The notes under the pieces: model-generated | What the model was told of the DNA's origin: nothing | Databases searched by the model: none | What the model saw: the letters and a program-made list of their open reading frames with translations, nothing else | Translations under genes and position numbers: made by a program | Assembly (NCBI GenBank): GCA_003134045.1 | Contig: PLAH01000195.1 | Location: 30,403-79,945, forward strand | Length of the DNA: 49,543 bases | Direction of reading: 5' to 3' | DNA from: Gammaproteobacteria bacterium | GTDB taxonomy: Bacteria; Pseudomonadota; Gammaproteobacteria; Steroidobacterales; Steroidobacteraceae | In this document: positions 20,646 through 30,355 of the stretch, one piece after another | Layout: every line of letters begins with the position of its first letter | Position numbering within the stretch: the first letter of the stretch is position 1

Positions 20646-21613
20646 GGGGCAACGTCCGTGCCGTAGGTCGCGAGCGCGCGCAGACAGGCAAGCCGGTGCG
20701 CGGCGCCGCGGCCGGGCGCGATCTCGGTGCCTGGAAGCCTCAACCCATAAGCATTCTGCGCCGCCTCGCTCTGCAGAACCCAGCGGCACAATTGCGACAG
20801 TCGTGCCTCGACTTCGACGCCCTCGAGCGCCGACCACTCCAGCCATTCGGGCTGCGCGGCCAGACCCGTATAGCTGCGAACCGCGGCATCGCCGCCGCGA
20901 GCCAGCACTTTCCAGGCCATGTGCTTGAGAGGCACACCTGCTTCATAGGCCCGCAGGCCGGCGAAGTCCTCGTCGCCGCGTCGCTCGGAGTACGCGGCGT
21001 TGCCCACGGCGGCGGCGGCGGCCGGCAACGCCAGAGTGCCGCGCGGCGCGGGGGCGATGAACGCCGTGAGCGGCGCATGGACATAGGTCCATGCGCGAAA
21101 CCAGCCGAACGGATAGCGCGTCCGCACTTCGAAGCGCTCGTAGCGCAAAACGCCTCGCTGCACCACCGGAATGTCCAAGAGGGCGCGGTCGTACGCTTGC
21201 GCCGCCACGCTGTGGGTGGCCGGCGCTTCGGCGGCGCAGCGTATCTCGATGTCGCAGCGCTCGACCGGGGCGTCGTTGTGCAGCAGGAATTCGAAGCGCG
21301 CGGCGCCTCCGGCGAGGGCGTCGGTTTCGCCCCGCACGTCGACCTTGAGGCCCAATAGATTGCGATGACAGTGGTGCATGGCGACCAGTGCCAGGCTCCC
21401 GATCAGGAAACCGAACCCGAGACCCAAGTTACTGTTGTAATTCAGGCCGGCAAGGAGCATGGCGACGAGGAGCAATGCCAACGCGATGCCGAAGCGCGTG
21501 GGTACGATGTAGATGCGGCGCTTGGTGATGGTGAGCGGCAGGCTGTCCCGGCCGTGCCGCCGCGCGGACCAGCGTGTCAGGCGTGCGATCGCTGCTTGGC
21601 GCAAACGATTCAC
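20642..21613 (-). CDS. DUF58 domain-containing protein
   Basis: A 323-residue protein with two adjacent N-terminal hydrophobic segments (about residues 40-56 and 65-80) and a C-terminal DUF58 domain carrying its hallmark RRGDEDFAGLRAYEAG followed by HMAWKVLARGGD. DUF58 is related to von Willebrand A folds and is almost always linked to a MoxR ATPase. Here it lies between moxR (10 bp upstream) and the transglutaminase gene (4-bp overlap). The molecular role is not established; the MoxR partner suggests a chaperone-dependent membrane complex. Confidence 0.93.
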   Translation of the reverse strand: MNRLRQAAIARLTRWSARRHGRDSLPLTITKRRIYIVPTRFGIALALLLVAMLLAGLNYNSNLGLGFGFLIGSLALVAMHHCHRNLLGLKVDVRGETDALAGGAARFEFLLHNDAPVERCDIEIRCAAEAPATHSVAAQAYDRALLDIPVVQRGVLRYERFEVRTRYPFGWFRAWTYVHAPLTAFIAPAPRGTLALPAAAAAVGNAAYSERRGDEDFAGLRAYEAGVPLKHMAWKVLARGGDAAVRSYTGLAAQPEWLEWSALEGVEVEARLSQLCRWVLQSEAAQNAYGLRLPGTEIAPGRGAAHRLACLRALATYGTDVAP

Positions 21614-21623
21614 GAGGCCATGC

Positions 21624-22532
21624 TCAAGGGATGGGGACGGCCTCGAGAACCCGAGCCACCGCCGCGGGGCCGCTGTCGCGCTGCCTCATGCGATGTTCCA
21701 CCACGGACGCAAACACCTCCTGGACATGTTCGGGAATGACGGCATCGCGGCCGGCGATCAAGGCCCAGGCTCGAGCGGCGCGCAGCAGACCGATGGCCGC
21801 CCGCGGCGACAACCCGGTCAGCGCCGACGTATTGCGGGTGTGCGCCACCAGCGCCTGCACGTAATCGAGCAGCGCCGGTGCGACGTGAACGTCGAGCACG
21901 TGCTGCTGCAGCGCCGAGAGAACGTCGGCACCGATGACGGGTTCGAGCGAATTGACCAGATCGCGGCGGTCGATGCCGCGGAGCAACTCCCGCTCCGCGG
22001 CCGCTGCCGGATAACCCAGCTGCACGCGCATCAGAAACCGGTCGAGCTGCGATTCGGGGAGCGGGAAAGTGCCCACCTGATCCTGCGGGTTCTGGGTGGC
22101 AATGACGAAGAACGGCTCGGGCAAGGGCATGGACTGGCCGTCGAGCGTGACCTGATGTTCTTCCATGGCTTCGAGCAACGCGCTCTGCGCCTTGGGCGAG
22201 GCGCGGTTGATTTCATCCGCGAGCACCAGCTGCGCAAAGATCGGGCCATGCTGGAAATGGAACTTGCCGGTCTCGCGGTCGTAGATCGACACGCCCAGCA
22301 CGTCGGCCGGCAGCAGATCGCTGGTGAATTGCACGCGCTGGAACGAGAGGCCCAAGGTGCGAGCCAGCGCATGCGCCAGGGTGGTTTTCCCGACGCCGGG
22401 AATGTCCTCGATCAGCAAATGACCGCGCGCCAGCAGACAGGCCACGCACAGGCGAATTTGGTGATCCTTGCCCAAAATCACCCGATTCAGCTGTGAGAGA
22501 ACGGTGGCGATGTCGCGCGCGGGCGAGTTCAT
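21624..22532 (-). CDS. MoxR family AAA+ ATPase
   Basis: A 302-residue AAA+ ATPase thought to act as a chaperone for VWA/DUF58 partners. Walker A GVGKTT (46-51) lies in IEDIPGVGKTTLA, Walker B in LVLADEINRASPKAQ, sensor 1 in FFVIATQNPQDQ, and the arginine-finger region in FPLPESQLDRFLMR. The ATG at 22532 fits the family; a TTG two codons upstream also opens the frame. No strong ribosome-binding site is seen. A 97-bp gap separates it from valS, which may hold its own promoter, though none is obvious. Confidence 0.95.
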   Translation of the reverse strand: MNSPARDIATVLSQLNRVILGKDHQIRLCVACLLARGHLLIEDIPGVGKTTLAHALARTLGLSFQRVQFTSDLLPADVLGVSIYDRETGKFHFQHGPIFAQLVLADEINRASPKAQSALLEAMEEHQVTLDGQSMPLPEPFFVIATQNPQDQVGTFPLPESQLDRFLMRVQLGYPAAAAERELLRGIDRRDLVNSLEPVIGADVLSALQQHVLDVHVAPALLDYVQALVAHTRNTSALTGLSPRAAIGLLRAARAWALIAGRDAVIPEHVQEVFASVVEHRMRQRDSGPAAVARVLEAVPIP

Positions 22533-22629
22533 GGGCAATGGTCAACCATGATGGAAGCCTTCCGCTGCGAGGTGCTCGGACATTGCGTCGAGGTCAGGCA
22601 TCGCGCGGCGTATCGGCAGTGCGCAGGGC

Positions 22630-25398
22630 TCACCCATTGCGCAGCGCGTTGACCCGTGCCACTTGCGCGCTCAGCTGCCCGATCTCCGTGCGCAATTCGG
22701 ACAAGCGCAACTCATCCTTGCCGACGACCTCGGGCGGTGCGTTGCGGGCGAAATCCGCATTGGCCAGTTTGGCTGCCAACTTGTTGAGGTCGATTTCGAC
22801 TTTGCGCTGCCGCTTGGCGAGTCGCTCGAGTTCGGCCTCGGGTTCGATCAATCCGGCCATCGGGACCAGAATCTCGAGCGTGCCCAGCAGCGCCACCGCC
22901 GAGATGGGCGCGGCGTCGCCGGGAACGAGTACCTGCGGCGGCGTGACCCCGGCCAAACGCATCAAATACGCGCCGTGGCGCTCCAGATACCCGGTGTCGG
23001 TGGGGCTCGCGTTCTGCAGCAACACGTCGAGCTTGCGGCTGGGCGCGATATCCATCCCGCTGCGGATTTGCCGCACGCCTTCGATGAAATCCATGACCCA
23101 GCGCATCTCGGGCTCGGTGCGCGAGTCGGGCGCGGTGGCGGCGGGCGTCGGGTAGCTGCTCAGCATGATGGTCTCGCCGCTCACGCCCGCGCTCACCCGC
23201 ACGCGCTGCCAGATCTCCTCGCTGATGAACGGCGCCAGCGGGTGCAGCGCGCGCAGCAGCGCCTCGAGGGTGTGGATCAGCGTGTGGCGCGTGCCGCGCT
23301 TTTCAGCCTCGCTCGCCGTGTCGGAGAACAGCACGGCCTTCGACAGTTCCAGGTACCAGTCGCAGTATTCATGCCAGGTGAATTCATACAGCGCGCCGGC
23401 GACGACATCGAGCCGGTATTCGGCGAAGCCTGTCCGCACGCGGTCGAGCGCGGCCGACAGCCGCAACCCTATCCAGCGGTCGGCGAGACTGAACTGCGCG
23501 TCGCCTGCGTTCAGGTCCTGGCCTTCCACGTTCATCAGCACGTAGCGCGCGGCGTTCCACAACTTGTTGCAGAAGTTGCGGTAGCCTTCGACCCGCGCCA
23601 TGTCGAAGCGCAGATCGCGGCTCTGGGTGGCGAGCGAGGCGAAGGTCAGCCGCAGCGCATCCGTGCCGAACGAGGCGATGCCCTGCGGGAATTGCTTGCG
23701 CGTGGCTTTCTCGATGGCGGGCTTCATCTGCGGCTGCATCAGGCCCGTGGTGCGCTTGGCGAGCAATGCGTCGAGCGAGATGCCGTCGACGATGTCGAGC
23801 GGATCGATCACGTTGCCCTTGGACTTGGACATTTTCTGACCGTCGTGGTCGCGAATCAGTCCGTGAATGTAGACCTCGCGAAACGGCACTTCGCCGGTGA
23901 ACTTGAGGCCCATCATGATCATGCGGGCGACCCAGAAGAATATGATGTCGAAGCCGGTCACCAGCACCGAGGTCGGGTAATAGGTTCGAAGCGCCGGGGT
24001 CTCCTCCGGCCACCCTTGAGTGGAGAAGGGCCACAGCGCCGAGGAGAACCACGTGTCCAGGACGTCCTCGTCCTGCCGCAACGCGACCGAGGCGTCGAGA
24101 CCGGCGCCTAAGCGCGCGGCGGCCTCATCGCGGGCGACATACCAGCGCCCCTCGGCGTCGTACCACGCCGGAATGCGATGACCCCACCACAGCTGGCGGC
24201 TGATGCACCAATCCTTGATGTTGCGCATCCACTCGAAGTACACGCCCGACCAATTCTCGGGAATGAAGCGGATGTGCCCGTCCTCGACGGCGCGGATCGC
24301 GGGTGCGGCCAGCGGCTCGATGTCGACGAACCATTGATCGGTGAGCAGCGGTTCGAGGATGGCGTGCGTGCGGTCGCCGCGCGGCACCGTCAGCTGGTGC
24401 GGCTCGATGCGCTCGACCAGGCCGAGAACGTCGAGATCCGCGACGATGGCGGTGCGGGCGACGCCGCGATCCAGGCCGCGATAGGCCGGCGGTACATTGT
24501 CGTTGAGGGCGGCCTCCGGCGTCATGATGTTGATCACCGCCAAGTTATGACGCTGACCGACTTCGTAGTCGTTGAAGTCGTGAGCGGGCGTGATTTTCAC
24601 GCAGCCGCTGCCGAAGGCGGGATCGACGTAAGCGTCGCCGATGATGGGAATCTCGCGGTCGGTCAGAGGCAGACGCACGTGGCGGCCGATCAAGTGCCGG
24701 TAGCGCTCGTCGTCGGGATGCACGGCCACTGCGGAATCGCCGAGCATGGTTTCGGGCCGCGTCGTCGCGACCACCAGGTAACCGGGGCCCTCGACCAGCG
24801 GATAGCGCAAGTGCCAAAGGCTACCCGACTCCTCTTCGGATACCACTTCGAGATCCGACAGCGCGGTTTTCAATACCGGATCCCAGTTCACCAGGCGCTT
24901 GCCGCGATAGATGAGCCCTTCCTGGTACAGCCGCACGAATACTTCGGTCACCGCGGTCGACAGGGCGGGGTCCATGGTGAACTTGTCGCGCTGCCAATCC
25001 ACCGACGCGCCCAGGCGGCGCAGCTGGTTGGCGATCAATCCGCCGGACTTGTGCTTCCACTCCCAGATGCGTTCGACGAACGCCTCGCGGCCGAGCTCGA
25101 TGCGGCTCTGGCCCGCGGCGTTCAACTGCCGCTCCACCACCATTTGCGTGGCGATGCCGGCATGATCGGTGCCCGGCTGCCACAGCGTGTCGAAGCCGCG
25201 CATGCGGTGATAGCGGGTGAGCGCGTCCATGATGGTGTCTTGGAACGCGTGGCCCATGTGCAGCGTGCCCGTGACATTGGGCGGCGGGATGACGATCGAA
25301 AAGCTCGGGCCGCGACCCGAGGGCGCGAAATAACCACGGGCTTCCCAATGCGCGTAGATGCGGGCTTCGATGTCCGCCGGCGTGAAGGATTTATCCAT
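22630..25398 (-). CDS. valS: Valyl-tRNA synthetase
   Basis: A 922-residue class I synthetase charging tRNA-Val. The HIGH motif is in [12 protein letters not shown] (HMGH at 47-50), the CP1 editing domain spans about 180-350 ([26 protein letters not shown]), the KMSKS loop is at 522-526, and the anticodon domain and C-terminal coiled coil ([24 protein letters not shown]) end the protein. Length matches the family. The start overlaps the preceding small gene by 8 bp. The order pepA-holC-x-valS is a classical gammaproteobacterial operon. Confidence 0.98.
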   Translation of the reverse strand: MDKSFTPADIEARIYAHWEARGYFAPSGRGPSFSIVIPPPNVTGTLHMGHAFQDTIMDALTRYHRMRGFDTLWQPGTDHAGIATQMVVERQLNAAGQSRIELGREAFVERIWEWKHKSGGLIANQLRRLGASVDWQRDKFTMDPALSTAVTEVFVRLYQEGLIYRGKRLVNWDPVLKTALSDLEVVSEEESGSLWHLRYPLVEGPGYLVVATTRPETMLGDSAVAVHPDDERYRHLIGRHVRLPLTDREIPIIGDAYVDPAFGSGCVKITPAHDFNDYEVGQRHNLAVINIMTPEAALNDNVPPAYRGLDRGVARTAIVADLDVLGLVERIEPHQLTVPRGDRTHAILEPLLTDQWFVDIEPLAAPAIRAVEDGHIRFIPENWSGVYFEWMRNIKDWCISRQLWWGHRIPAWYDAEGRWYVARDEAAARLGAGLDASVALRQDEDVLDTWFSSALWPFSTQGWPEETPALRTYYPTSVLVTGFDIIFFWVARMIMMGLKFTGEVPFREVYIHGLIRDHDGQKMSKSKGNVIDPLDIVDGISLDALLAKRTTGLMQPQMKPAIEKATRKQFPQGIASFGTDALRLTFASLATQSRDLRFDMARVEGYRNFCNKLWNAARYVLMNVEGQDLNAGDAQFSLADRWIGLRLSAALDRVRTGFAEYRLDVVAGALYEFTWHEYCDWYLELSKAVLFSDTASEAEKRGTRHTLIHTLEALLRALHPLAPFISEEIWQRVRVSAGVSGETIMLSSYPTPAATAPDSRTEPEMRWVMDFIEGVRQIRSGMDIAPSRKLDVLLQNASPTDTGYLERHGAYLMRLAGVTPPQVLVPGDAAPISAVALLGTLEILVPMAGLIEPEAELERLAKRQRKVEIDLNKLAAKLANADFARNAPPEVVGKDELRLSELRTEIGQLSAQVARVNALRNG

Positions 25399-25729
25399 TG
25401 GGTGAAGGAGCCCCGGGCGAGGGCGCCGCGGTCGAGGCGGTCGGAGTTGCGGTTGAGCCAGCCGCCGAGGGCGTCACGGCCGCGTTCTCACGCATGGCGC
25501 GATCCACGAGTTCGGGAAGCTGCGCGCGCAGCCGATCGAATACGCGCTCGAACAGGATGGCCTCGATGTCCTTGGCGGCCTGGTGCAGCAGGGAATCCGC
25601 GAGCTTCAAGGTCTCGGTGAGCACCGCGGCGTGCACGGACTTGGCGTCGTACAGGGCGTACTCGCGGCTGTCCTCTCCGACGGCGTCGGTGAGGATGGGA
25701 ATATCGCGCGGATCGTGGGATTCGTTCAT
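25391..25729 (-). CDS. Small hypothetical protein between holC and valS
   Basis: A 112-residue protein I do not assign to a named family. The N-terminus [15 protein letters not shown] is followed by a helical, charged middle ([47 protein letters not shown]), then a low-complexity Ala/Pro/Ser/Thr tail. No signal or membrane segment is seen. The ATG at 25729 lies 7 bp after the holC stop, and the end overlaps valS by 8 bp, so it is inside a tight operon and probably a real gene. Codon usage looks like its neighbours. Confidence 0.75.
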   Translation of the reverse strand: MNESHDPRDIPILTDAVGEDSREYALYDAKSVHAAVLTETLKLADSLLHQAAKDIEAILFERVFDRLRAQLPELVDRAMRENAAVTPSAAGSTATPTASTAAPSPGAPSPNG

Positions 25730-25736
25730 GGTCAGC

Positions 25737-26183
25737 TCATGCGTCGGCCGTGTCGTCCAGCTGGTGCGTTTCGAGCGGCAATTTGAGCTCGCGATAGGCT
25801 TTGAAGCGTTCGCGGCCCAGACGGCGCCGTTCATCGTCGGCATCGACGATCTCGGCGATCCGCGCGAACCGCTCCAGGCCGCCGGGCAGGCGGCCGCTCA
25901 AGTTCACGAGCAGGTCGGCGGCCTCGATCGGGTCGAGATCCGCCGTGAGCTGCACCGGCGCCGCATCGGACTCGCCGTGTCGATGCAGCTGATGCGGCAC
26001 GAACGAGCGTTCATTGAAGGTCCATAACAACTCGTCGATGGCATCGGCATCGGCGCGGCTGTCGCTCCACAGCACCACCCGCAAGTCGCGCAGATACGCC
26101 TTCTCGGTCAGCCGGCATGCGAACGTCCAGCGCTGCTTGGCGGTCGAACTTTTGAGGACGTAAAAGTCGACGCGATCGGTCAT
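25737..26183 (-). CDS. holC: DNA polymerase III subunit chi
   Basis: A 148-residue clamp-loader accessory subunit that links the tau/gamma complex (with psi) to single-strand DNA-binding protein. It begins MTDRVDFYVLKS, with TAKQRWTFACRLTEKAYLRDLRV, then the DELLWTFNERSFVPHQL motif and VNLSGRLPGGLERFARIAEIV, all typical of chi. The ATG overlaps the pepA stop (ATGA). The downstream small gene starts 7 bp after it. Confidence 0.95.
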   Translation of the reverse strand: MTDRVDFYVLKSSTAKQRWTFACRLTEKAYLRDLRVVLWSDSRADADAIDELLWTFNERSFVPHQLHRHGESDAAPVQLTADLDPIEAADLLVNLSGRLPGGLERFARIAEIVDADDERRRLGRERFKAYRELKLPLETHQLDDTADA

Positions 26184-27676
26184 TTTGCGCCGGCGCGATT
26201 GATGAGGAAGTCCACGAGCAAGGGAACGGGCCGGCCGGTGCTGCCCTTTTGCGAGCCGCTGAGCCATGCCGTGCCGGCAATGTCCAAGTGCGCCCAGTTG
26301 AGGTCCTTGGCGAATTTCCACAGGAAGGACGCGGCCGTGCAGGCGCCGCCTTCGCGGCCGCCCACGTTCGCGATGTCCGCAAAATTGCTCTTCAGCTGCT
26401 CGACGTATTCGTCGCCGATGGGCAGCGTCCAGGCGCGGTCGTCGGCGCGAACGCCGGCGGCGGCCAGTTCGGCCGCGAGCGCATCGTCGTTGCTCATCAG
26501 CCCGCTGAAATGATGGCCCAACGCAATGATGCAAGCGCCGGTCAAGGTCGCCACGTCGATCACCGCCGCCGGCTTGAAACGACGCGCATAGGTGATCGCA
26601 TCGCACAGCACCAGGCGTCCTTCGGCATCGGTGTTGAGGATCTCGACCGTCTGACCGGACATGGTGGTGACGATGTCGGCAGGCTTGACGGCGGTGCCGC
26701 TCGGCATGTTCTCGCACGAGGCGATGACCACGACCAGATTGATCGGCAGCTTCAGTTCGGCAACCGCGCGCAGCGCACCGAGCACCGTCGCGGCGCCGCA
26801 CATGTCGAACTTCATTTCATCCATGGCCGGCGGGTCTTTGAGCGAAATGCCGCCCGAATCGAAGGTGATTCCCTTGCCCACGAGGCAGATGGGGGCGACG
26901 CTCCTCTTCGCTCCGCGGTACTCGCACACGATCAGACGCGGCGGCTGTTCCGACCCCTGCGTGACGGCGAGGAAGGCACCCATCTTGAGCGCCCTGATAC
27001 CGGCCTCGCCAATGGCCTTGGCCTTGATGCTCGGCCATTCCTTCGCCAATTGCAGAGCGCGGTTGCCGAGATAGGTGGGTGTGCACACATTGGGCGGCAA
27101 GTTGCCGAGATCGCGAGCCAGTGCGATGCCGCTGCCGATGGCCTCGCCGGCAGTCAAGCCGTCGGTGGCCGCTCTCGCTGCGCGCGCCGTATCGGTGGCC
27201 ACGCTGACGCGGTGCAGTTTCGATGCCTTGGGCTTGGGCGCCGTCTTGAGGTCGGGGACCTTGTAGGCATTGACGCAGAAAACCTCCGCTACCACGCGGG
27301 CGCGATACCCGATGTCGAGATCCGCCAGATCCTCGAGCGCCAAGTACACCGTGGCGCTGGCCGCGCCGGTCTTGCCGACGGCCTGCGCCGCGGCCTGCAA
27401 TGCCTTGCGATACTGCTTGCGCCCAAAGCCGGCTCGCGGCCCGAGGCCGACCAGAAGCAATCGAGCCGCCGCGGTGCCGGCAGGCGCAGGCAGCAACAGC
27501 ACATCCGCCACTTTGCCGGCGAAGTCGCCATTCGCATGCAGTTTGCCGATCAGACCGCCGGTCTGCGCGTCGATTTGCCGCGCGGCCACTCCCAGGTCGC
27601 CCTGCTCGTAGACGCCGACCACGGCGCAATCCGCCGCATCGCGTGCTTTAACATCGACAATCGCCTTGAATTCCAT
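26180..27676 (-). CDS. pepA: Leucyl aminopeptidase (M17)
   Basis: A 498-residue hexameric, two-metal aminopeptidase. Signature stretches are VGKGITFDSGGISLKD (metal Lys and Asp), KFDMCGAATVLG, and NTDAEGRLVLCDA with the catalytic Arg, plus the N-terminal macro-like domain. In E. coli the same protein also binds DNA (carAB, Xer recombination), but no such role can be read here. The start has a GGAGAT Shine-Dalgarno sequence. It heads the pepA-holC-x-valS operon and is divergent from lptF, a conserved arrangement. Confidence 0.97.
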   Translation of the reverse strand: MEFKAIVDVKARDAADCAVVGVYEQGDLGVAARQIDAQTGGLIGKLHANGDFAGKVADVLLLPAPAGTAAARLLLVGLGPRAGFGRKQYRKALQAAAQAVGKTGAASATVYLALEDLADLDIGYRARVVAEVFCVNAYKVPDLKTAPKPKASKLHRVSVATDTARAARAATDGLTAGEAIGSGIALARDLGNLPPNVCTPTYLGNRALQLAKEWPSIKAKAIGEAGIRALKMGAFLAVTQGSEQPPRLIVCEYRGAKRSVAPICLVGKGITFDSGGISLKDPPAMDEMKFDMCGAATVLGALRAVAELKLPINLVVVIASCENMPSGTAVKPADIVTTMSGQTVEILNTDAEGRLVLCDAITYARRFKPAAVIDVATLTGACIIALGHHFSGLMSNDDALAAELAAAGVRADDRAWTLPIGDEYVEQLKSNFADIANVGGREGGACTAASFLWKFAKDLNWAHLDIAGTAWLSGSQKGSTGRPVPLLVDFLINRAGAK

Positions 27677-27697
27677 ATCGTGGATCTCCGTAACCGG

Positions 27698-27715
27698 ACC
27701 AGCGTGGGTGCTGGT
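27698..27715. promoter_or_regulatory. Inverted repeat in the pepA leader / pepA-lptF gap
   Basis: ACCAGC (27698-27703) and GCTGGT (27710-27715) are perfect 6-bp arms with a 6-nt spacer, 22 bp before the pepA start and inside its probable leader. It could be an operator or a weak RNA hairpin. Low information content; treat as a candidate only. The rest of the 88-bp gap is AT-rich (for example TACTAGATTAT near 27730) and probably holds both promoters. Confidence 0.25.
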
Positions 27716-27764
27716 TTAGCCAAATAGTTTACTAGATTATTGCGAAGGCTCTAAGCTCGGCGCC

Positions 27765-28829
27765 ATGAAATGGACTGTCCAACGATATGTGCTGCGCGAA
27801 GTGGTCCAGACATGGCTCGCCGTGACGGGAGTCTTGGTGGCGATCCTGGTGTCGAACCAGTTGTCCAGAGTCCTCGGCCAGGCGGCCGAAAATCAGTACG
27901 GCCGGCATGTCGTGCTCGATCTGATCGCGCTGGGCGCCGTGATGAATCTGTCGGTCATCGTGCCGGTGGGGCTGCTGCTCGCGGTGGTGCTCACCCTCGG
28001 CCGCATGTACCACGACAGCGAAATGGCGGCGCTGCAGGCCTGTGGTTTCGCGCCGGCCCGGTTGTTGGGCCCGTTGTTATGCTTTGCGGCGGTGATCGCC
28101 GTGGGGTTGGCGTGGCTGTCGTTCTTTCAAGTGCCGCAGGCGGACCAGCAGGTGCAGCTGATTCGACGCTCGGCGATCAAAGAGGCGCAGTTCGGACAGC
28201 TGGATGCCGGCCGATTCCGCTCGTTCAGCGGCGGCGACGCCGTGTTTTATGCGGAACGGGTCGATTCGGAGGGAATATTGCACAACGTCTTCCTGCGCCG
28301 CGAGACCGCGGGGCGGATCGAAGTGGCGCTGGCCGACACGGCGACCTATTCCAAAGCAGCCGCTGACGGCACGCATTTCGTCACCCTGTTCAACGGCCGG
28401 CGCTACGAGGGGGTGCCGGGCCAGGGCGATTTTCGAGTGATCGAGTTTCGCGAACACGGCATCCCGATTTCGACGCCGGCGGACGTGGTCGGTCCCCCGG
28501 ATCCGGATACCAAGCCGTCGCGCGAGCTGTGGGGGACCGGTGCCGCATCGGACATCGCGCAGCTGCAGTCGCGCACGTCGAGTCCGTTGATGGCCCTGGT
28601 GCTGACTCTCGTCGCCGTGCCCTTGAGCCGTCTGCGGCCGCGCCAGGGCCGTTATGCGCGCGTTGGCTTCGCCATCGTGGTCTATTTCGTGTATTCGAAC
28701 CTGCTGTCCGCGGCGAAGGTCTGGGTGGAGAAGGGCGATTTGCCGCCGCTGGTCGGCATGTGGTGGGTGCATGCCGCCGTCCTGGCGCTCGGCCTGTTTC
28801 TGGTATTTCGCGAGGCCAACACCGCGTGA
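27765..28829 (+). CDS. lptF: LPS export ABC transporter permease LptF
   Basis: A 354-residue permease of the LptB2FG complex, which extracts lipopolysaccharide from the inner membrane and passes it to LptC and LptA. Three N-terminal membrane segments, a large periplasmic beta-jellyroll region (about 130-265) and three C-terminal segments give the YjgP/YjgQ layout. The RYVLREVVQTWLAVTG start and SRVLGQAAENQYG stretch are typical. Its stop overlaps the lptG GTG (GTGA). lptB, lptC and lptA are not in the window. Confidence 0.96.
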   Translation: MKWTVQRYVLREVVQTWLAVTGVLVAILVSNQLSRVLGQAAENQYGRHVVLDLIALGAVMNLSVIVPVGLLLAVVLTLGRMYHDSEMAALQACGFAPARLLGPLLCFAAVIAVGLAWLSFFQVPQADQQVQLIRRSAIKEAQFGQLDAGRFRSFSGGDAVFYAERVDSEGILHNVFLRRETAGRIEVALADTATYSKAAADGTHFVTLFNGRRYEGVPGQGDFRVIEFREHGIPISTPADVVGPPDPDTKPSRELWGTGAASDIAQLQSRTSSPLMALVLTLVAVPLSRLRPRQGRYARVGFAIVVYFVYSNLLSAAKVWVEKGDLPPLVGMWWVHAAVLALGLFLVFREANTA

Positions 28830-29893
28830 ACACGCTCGACCGTTATCTGTACCGCACGGTGCTGGTCTACGCCCTGATGGCGATGGGCGTGCTGCTGACA
28901 TTGGGCGCGCTGTTCCTGTTCATCAGCCAGCAGAGCGACATCGGCGTCGGCGACTACAGCGCCGGCGACGCGTTCGCGTTCACGTTCCTCAATTTGCCGG
29001 AGCAGGCCTTCGAGCTGCTGCCGATCGGCGCCTTGATCGGCGCGTTGATGGGATTGGGTCATCTGGCCTCGGCCAGCGAACTGGTCGTGACCCGGGCGTC
29101 CGGCGTGTCGGTGTGGCGCATCGCGTGGCCGGTCGGCCTCGCCGGTTTGACGATGGCGGTCGTGATGTACGGACTGGGCGAGTATGTCGCTCCGCCCATG
29201 GCGCAGTTCGCGAAGCGCGAGAAAACCACCAGCAAGCTGGCCGACGTGAGTTTTGCCGGTTCGAGCAGCGCCTGGGTCAAGGACGGCAATCTGATTCTGC
29301 GGGTGCAGACCGGCGAGGTCGACCAGGCCTTCGGCGGCGTCTCGCTGTTCGAGCTGGATGGACCGAACAAGCTGCGGTCGGTGAAGCGGGCGGACCGCAT
29401 CTCGGTGGCCGACCCGGGGCATTGGCGGCTGCACAACGTGGCCACCACTCGCTTCGGCGACGACAAGATCGAGAGCGAGGTGATTCCGGAAATCATCATG
29501 GCGTCATCGGTCAATCCGGATTTTCTGGGACTCGCGGCGACGGATCCGGACCTCTTGACGCTGCGCGGGTTGTGGTCCTACATCGACCATCTGCGGCGCA
29601 ATAACCTGGGGACCGCGTCCTTCGAAATCGGGTTTTGGTCGCGAATTGCCCGCTTGTTCGCCGTGATCGTGGTGACGCTGCTGGCGCTGCCGTTCGTGTT
29701 CGGGCCGCTGCGCACCACGGGCGCCGGCACGCGAACCGTCATCGGCGTCATGCTCGGCGTGGTGTTCTTTCTGATTACGCGCACCGTCGAGAACGGCGGT
29801 CAGCTGTTCGGTTTGAACCCTGCGCTGGTCGGCTGGCTGCCCACTGCAGTCATCGGCTTCTGCACCTTCGTCGCGATTTCACGAACGCGTTAA
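28826..29893 (+). CDS. lptG: LPS export ABC transporter permease LptG
   Basis: A 355-residue partner of LptF. It begins NTLDRYLYRTVLVY, has the coupling-helix region LGHLASASELVVTRASGVSVWRI, a periplasmic domain and three final membrane segments with LPFVFGPLRTTGAGTR. The GTG at 28826 overlaps the lptF stop as GTGA; no ATG lies near. Its last 15 bp, including the stop, overlap the 3' end of the convergent RDD gene. Confidence 0.96.
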   Translation: MNTLDRYLYRTVLVYALMAMGVLLTLGALFLFISQQSDIGVGDYSAGDAFAFTFLNLPEQAFELLPIGALIGALMGLGHLASASELVVTRASGVSVWRIAWPVGLAGLTMAVVMYGLGEYVAPPMAQFAKREKTTSKLADVSFAGSSSAWVKDGNLILRVQTGEVDQAFGGVSLFELDGPNKLRSVKRADRISVADPGHWRLHNVATTRFGDDKIESEVIPEIIMASSVNPDFLGLAATDPDLLTLRGLWSYIDHLRRNNLGTASFEIGFWSRIARLFAVIVVTLLALPFVFGPLRTTGAGTRTVIGVMLGVVFFLITRTVENGGQLFGLNPALVGWLPTAVIGFCTFVAISRTR

Positions 29894-30355
29894 GCGGACG
29901 ACGCGGGTATTCGACCAGCGGTCGTGCCAGGCGAGATGCTCCGCATCGACGTATAACCAGAGCACGCCGAGCGCCGCCGGCGCCCAGGCGATGACTCCGT
30001 ACAGAAAGCGCAGCGTTGCGGATCGCAGCGTCAGCGGCTTGCCGGCGGCGGTGACCGCGCGCAGGTGCCACGCGCGCATGCCTAAGGTTTGTCCGCTGCG
30101 AATCCAATTGACGATGTAATAGACCCCGATCACCGCGACCAGGCCCGCCCGGTACACGTAGGCCCATGCACCCGAGGTTTCCGGCAGGATTGCGTGGTTG
30201 GTGAGCACCACCGGGACGCCGGTGTAGATCATGAGCAGCGCGGCCAGCAAGAAGCTGTCGTAGATCAACGCGGCGAAACGCCTGCCGAAGCCCGCGCTCT
30301 CGCCGCTCGCCACGACGCCGATGGAGGCGGTGCCGCTCAATGCGCCACCGCTCAA
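29879..30355 (-). CDS. RDD family membrane protein
   Basis: A small membrane protein with an RDD domain: AGFGRRFAALIYDSFLLAALL, then a segment around VLTNHA, YYIVNWIRSGQTLGMRAWHLRAV and a final HDRWSNTRVV. Three hydrophobic segments are seen. RDD proteins are of varied function; some act in ion transport. The start is uncertain: a TTG at 30353-30355 overlaps the DUF4340 stop as TTGA (158 aa), and a GTG about 15 codons later would give a shorter N-terminus. It is the last gene of the Gld-like ABC operon. Confidence 0.8.
   Translation of the reverse strand: MSGGALSGTASIGVVASGESAGFGRRFAALIYDSFLLAALLMIYTGVPVVLTNHAILPETSGAWAYVYRAGLVAVIGVYYIVNWIRSGQTLGMRAWHLRAVTAAGKPLTLRSATLRFLYGVIAWAPAALGVLWLYVDAEHLAWHDRWSNTRVVRLTRS

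Noticed and set aside
26249-27727. 492-codon frame on the plus strand
   Set aside because: Antisense to pepA, including its catalytic motifs; no independent evidence.
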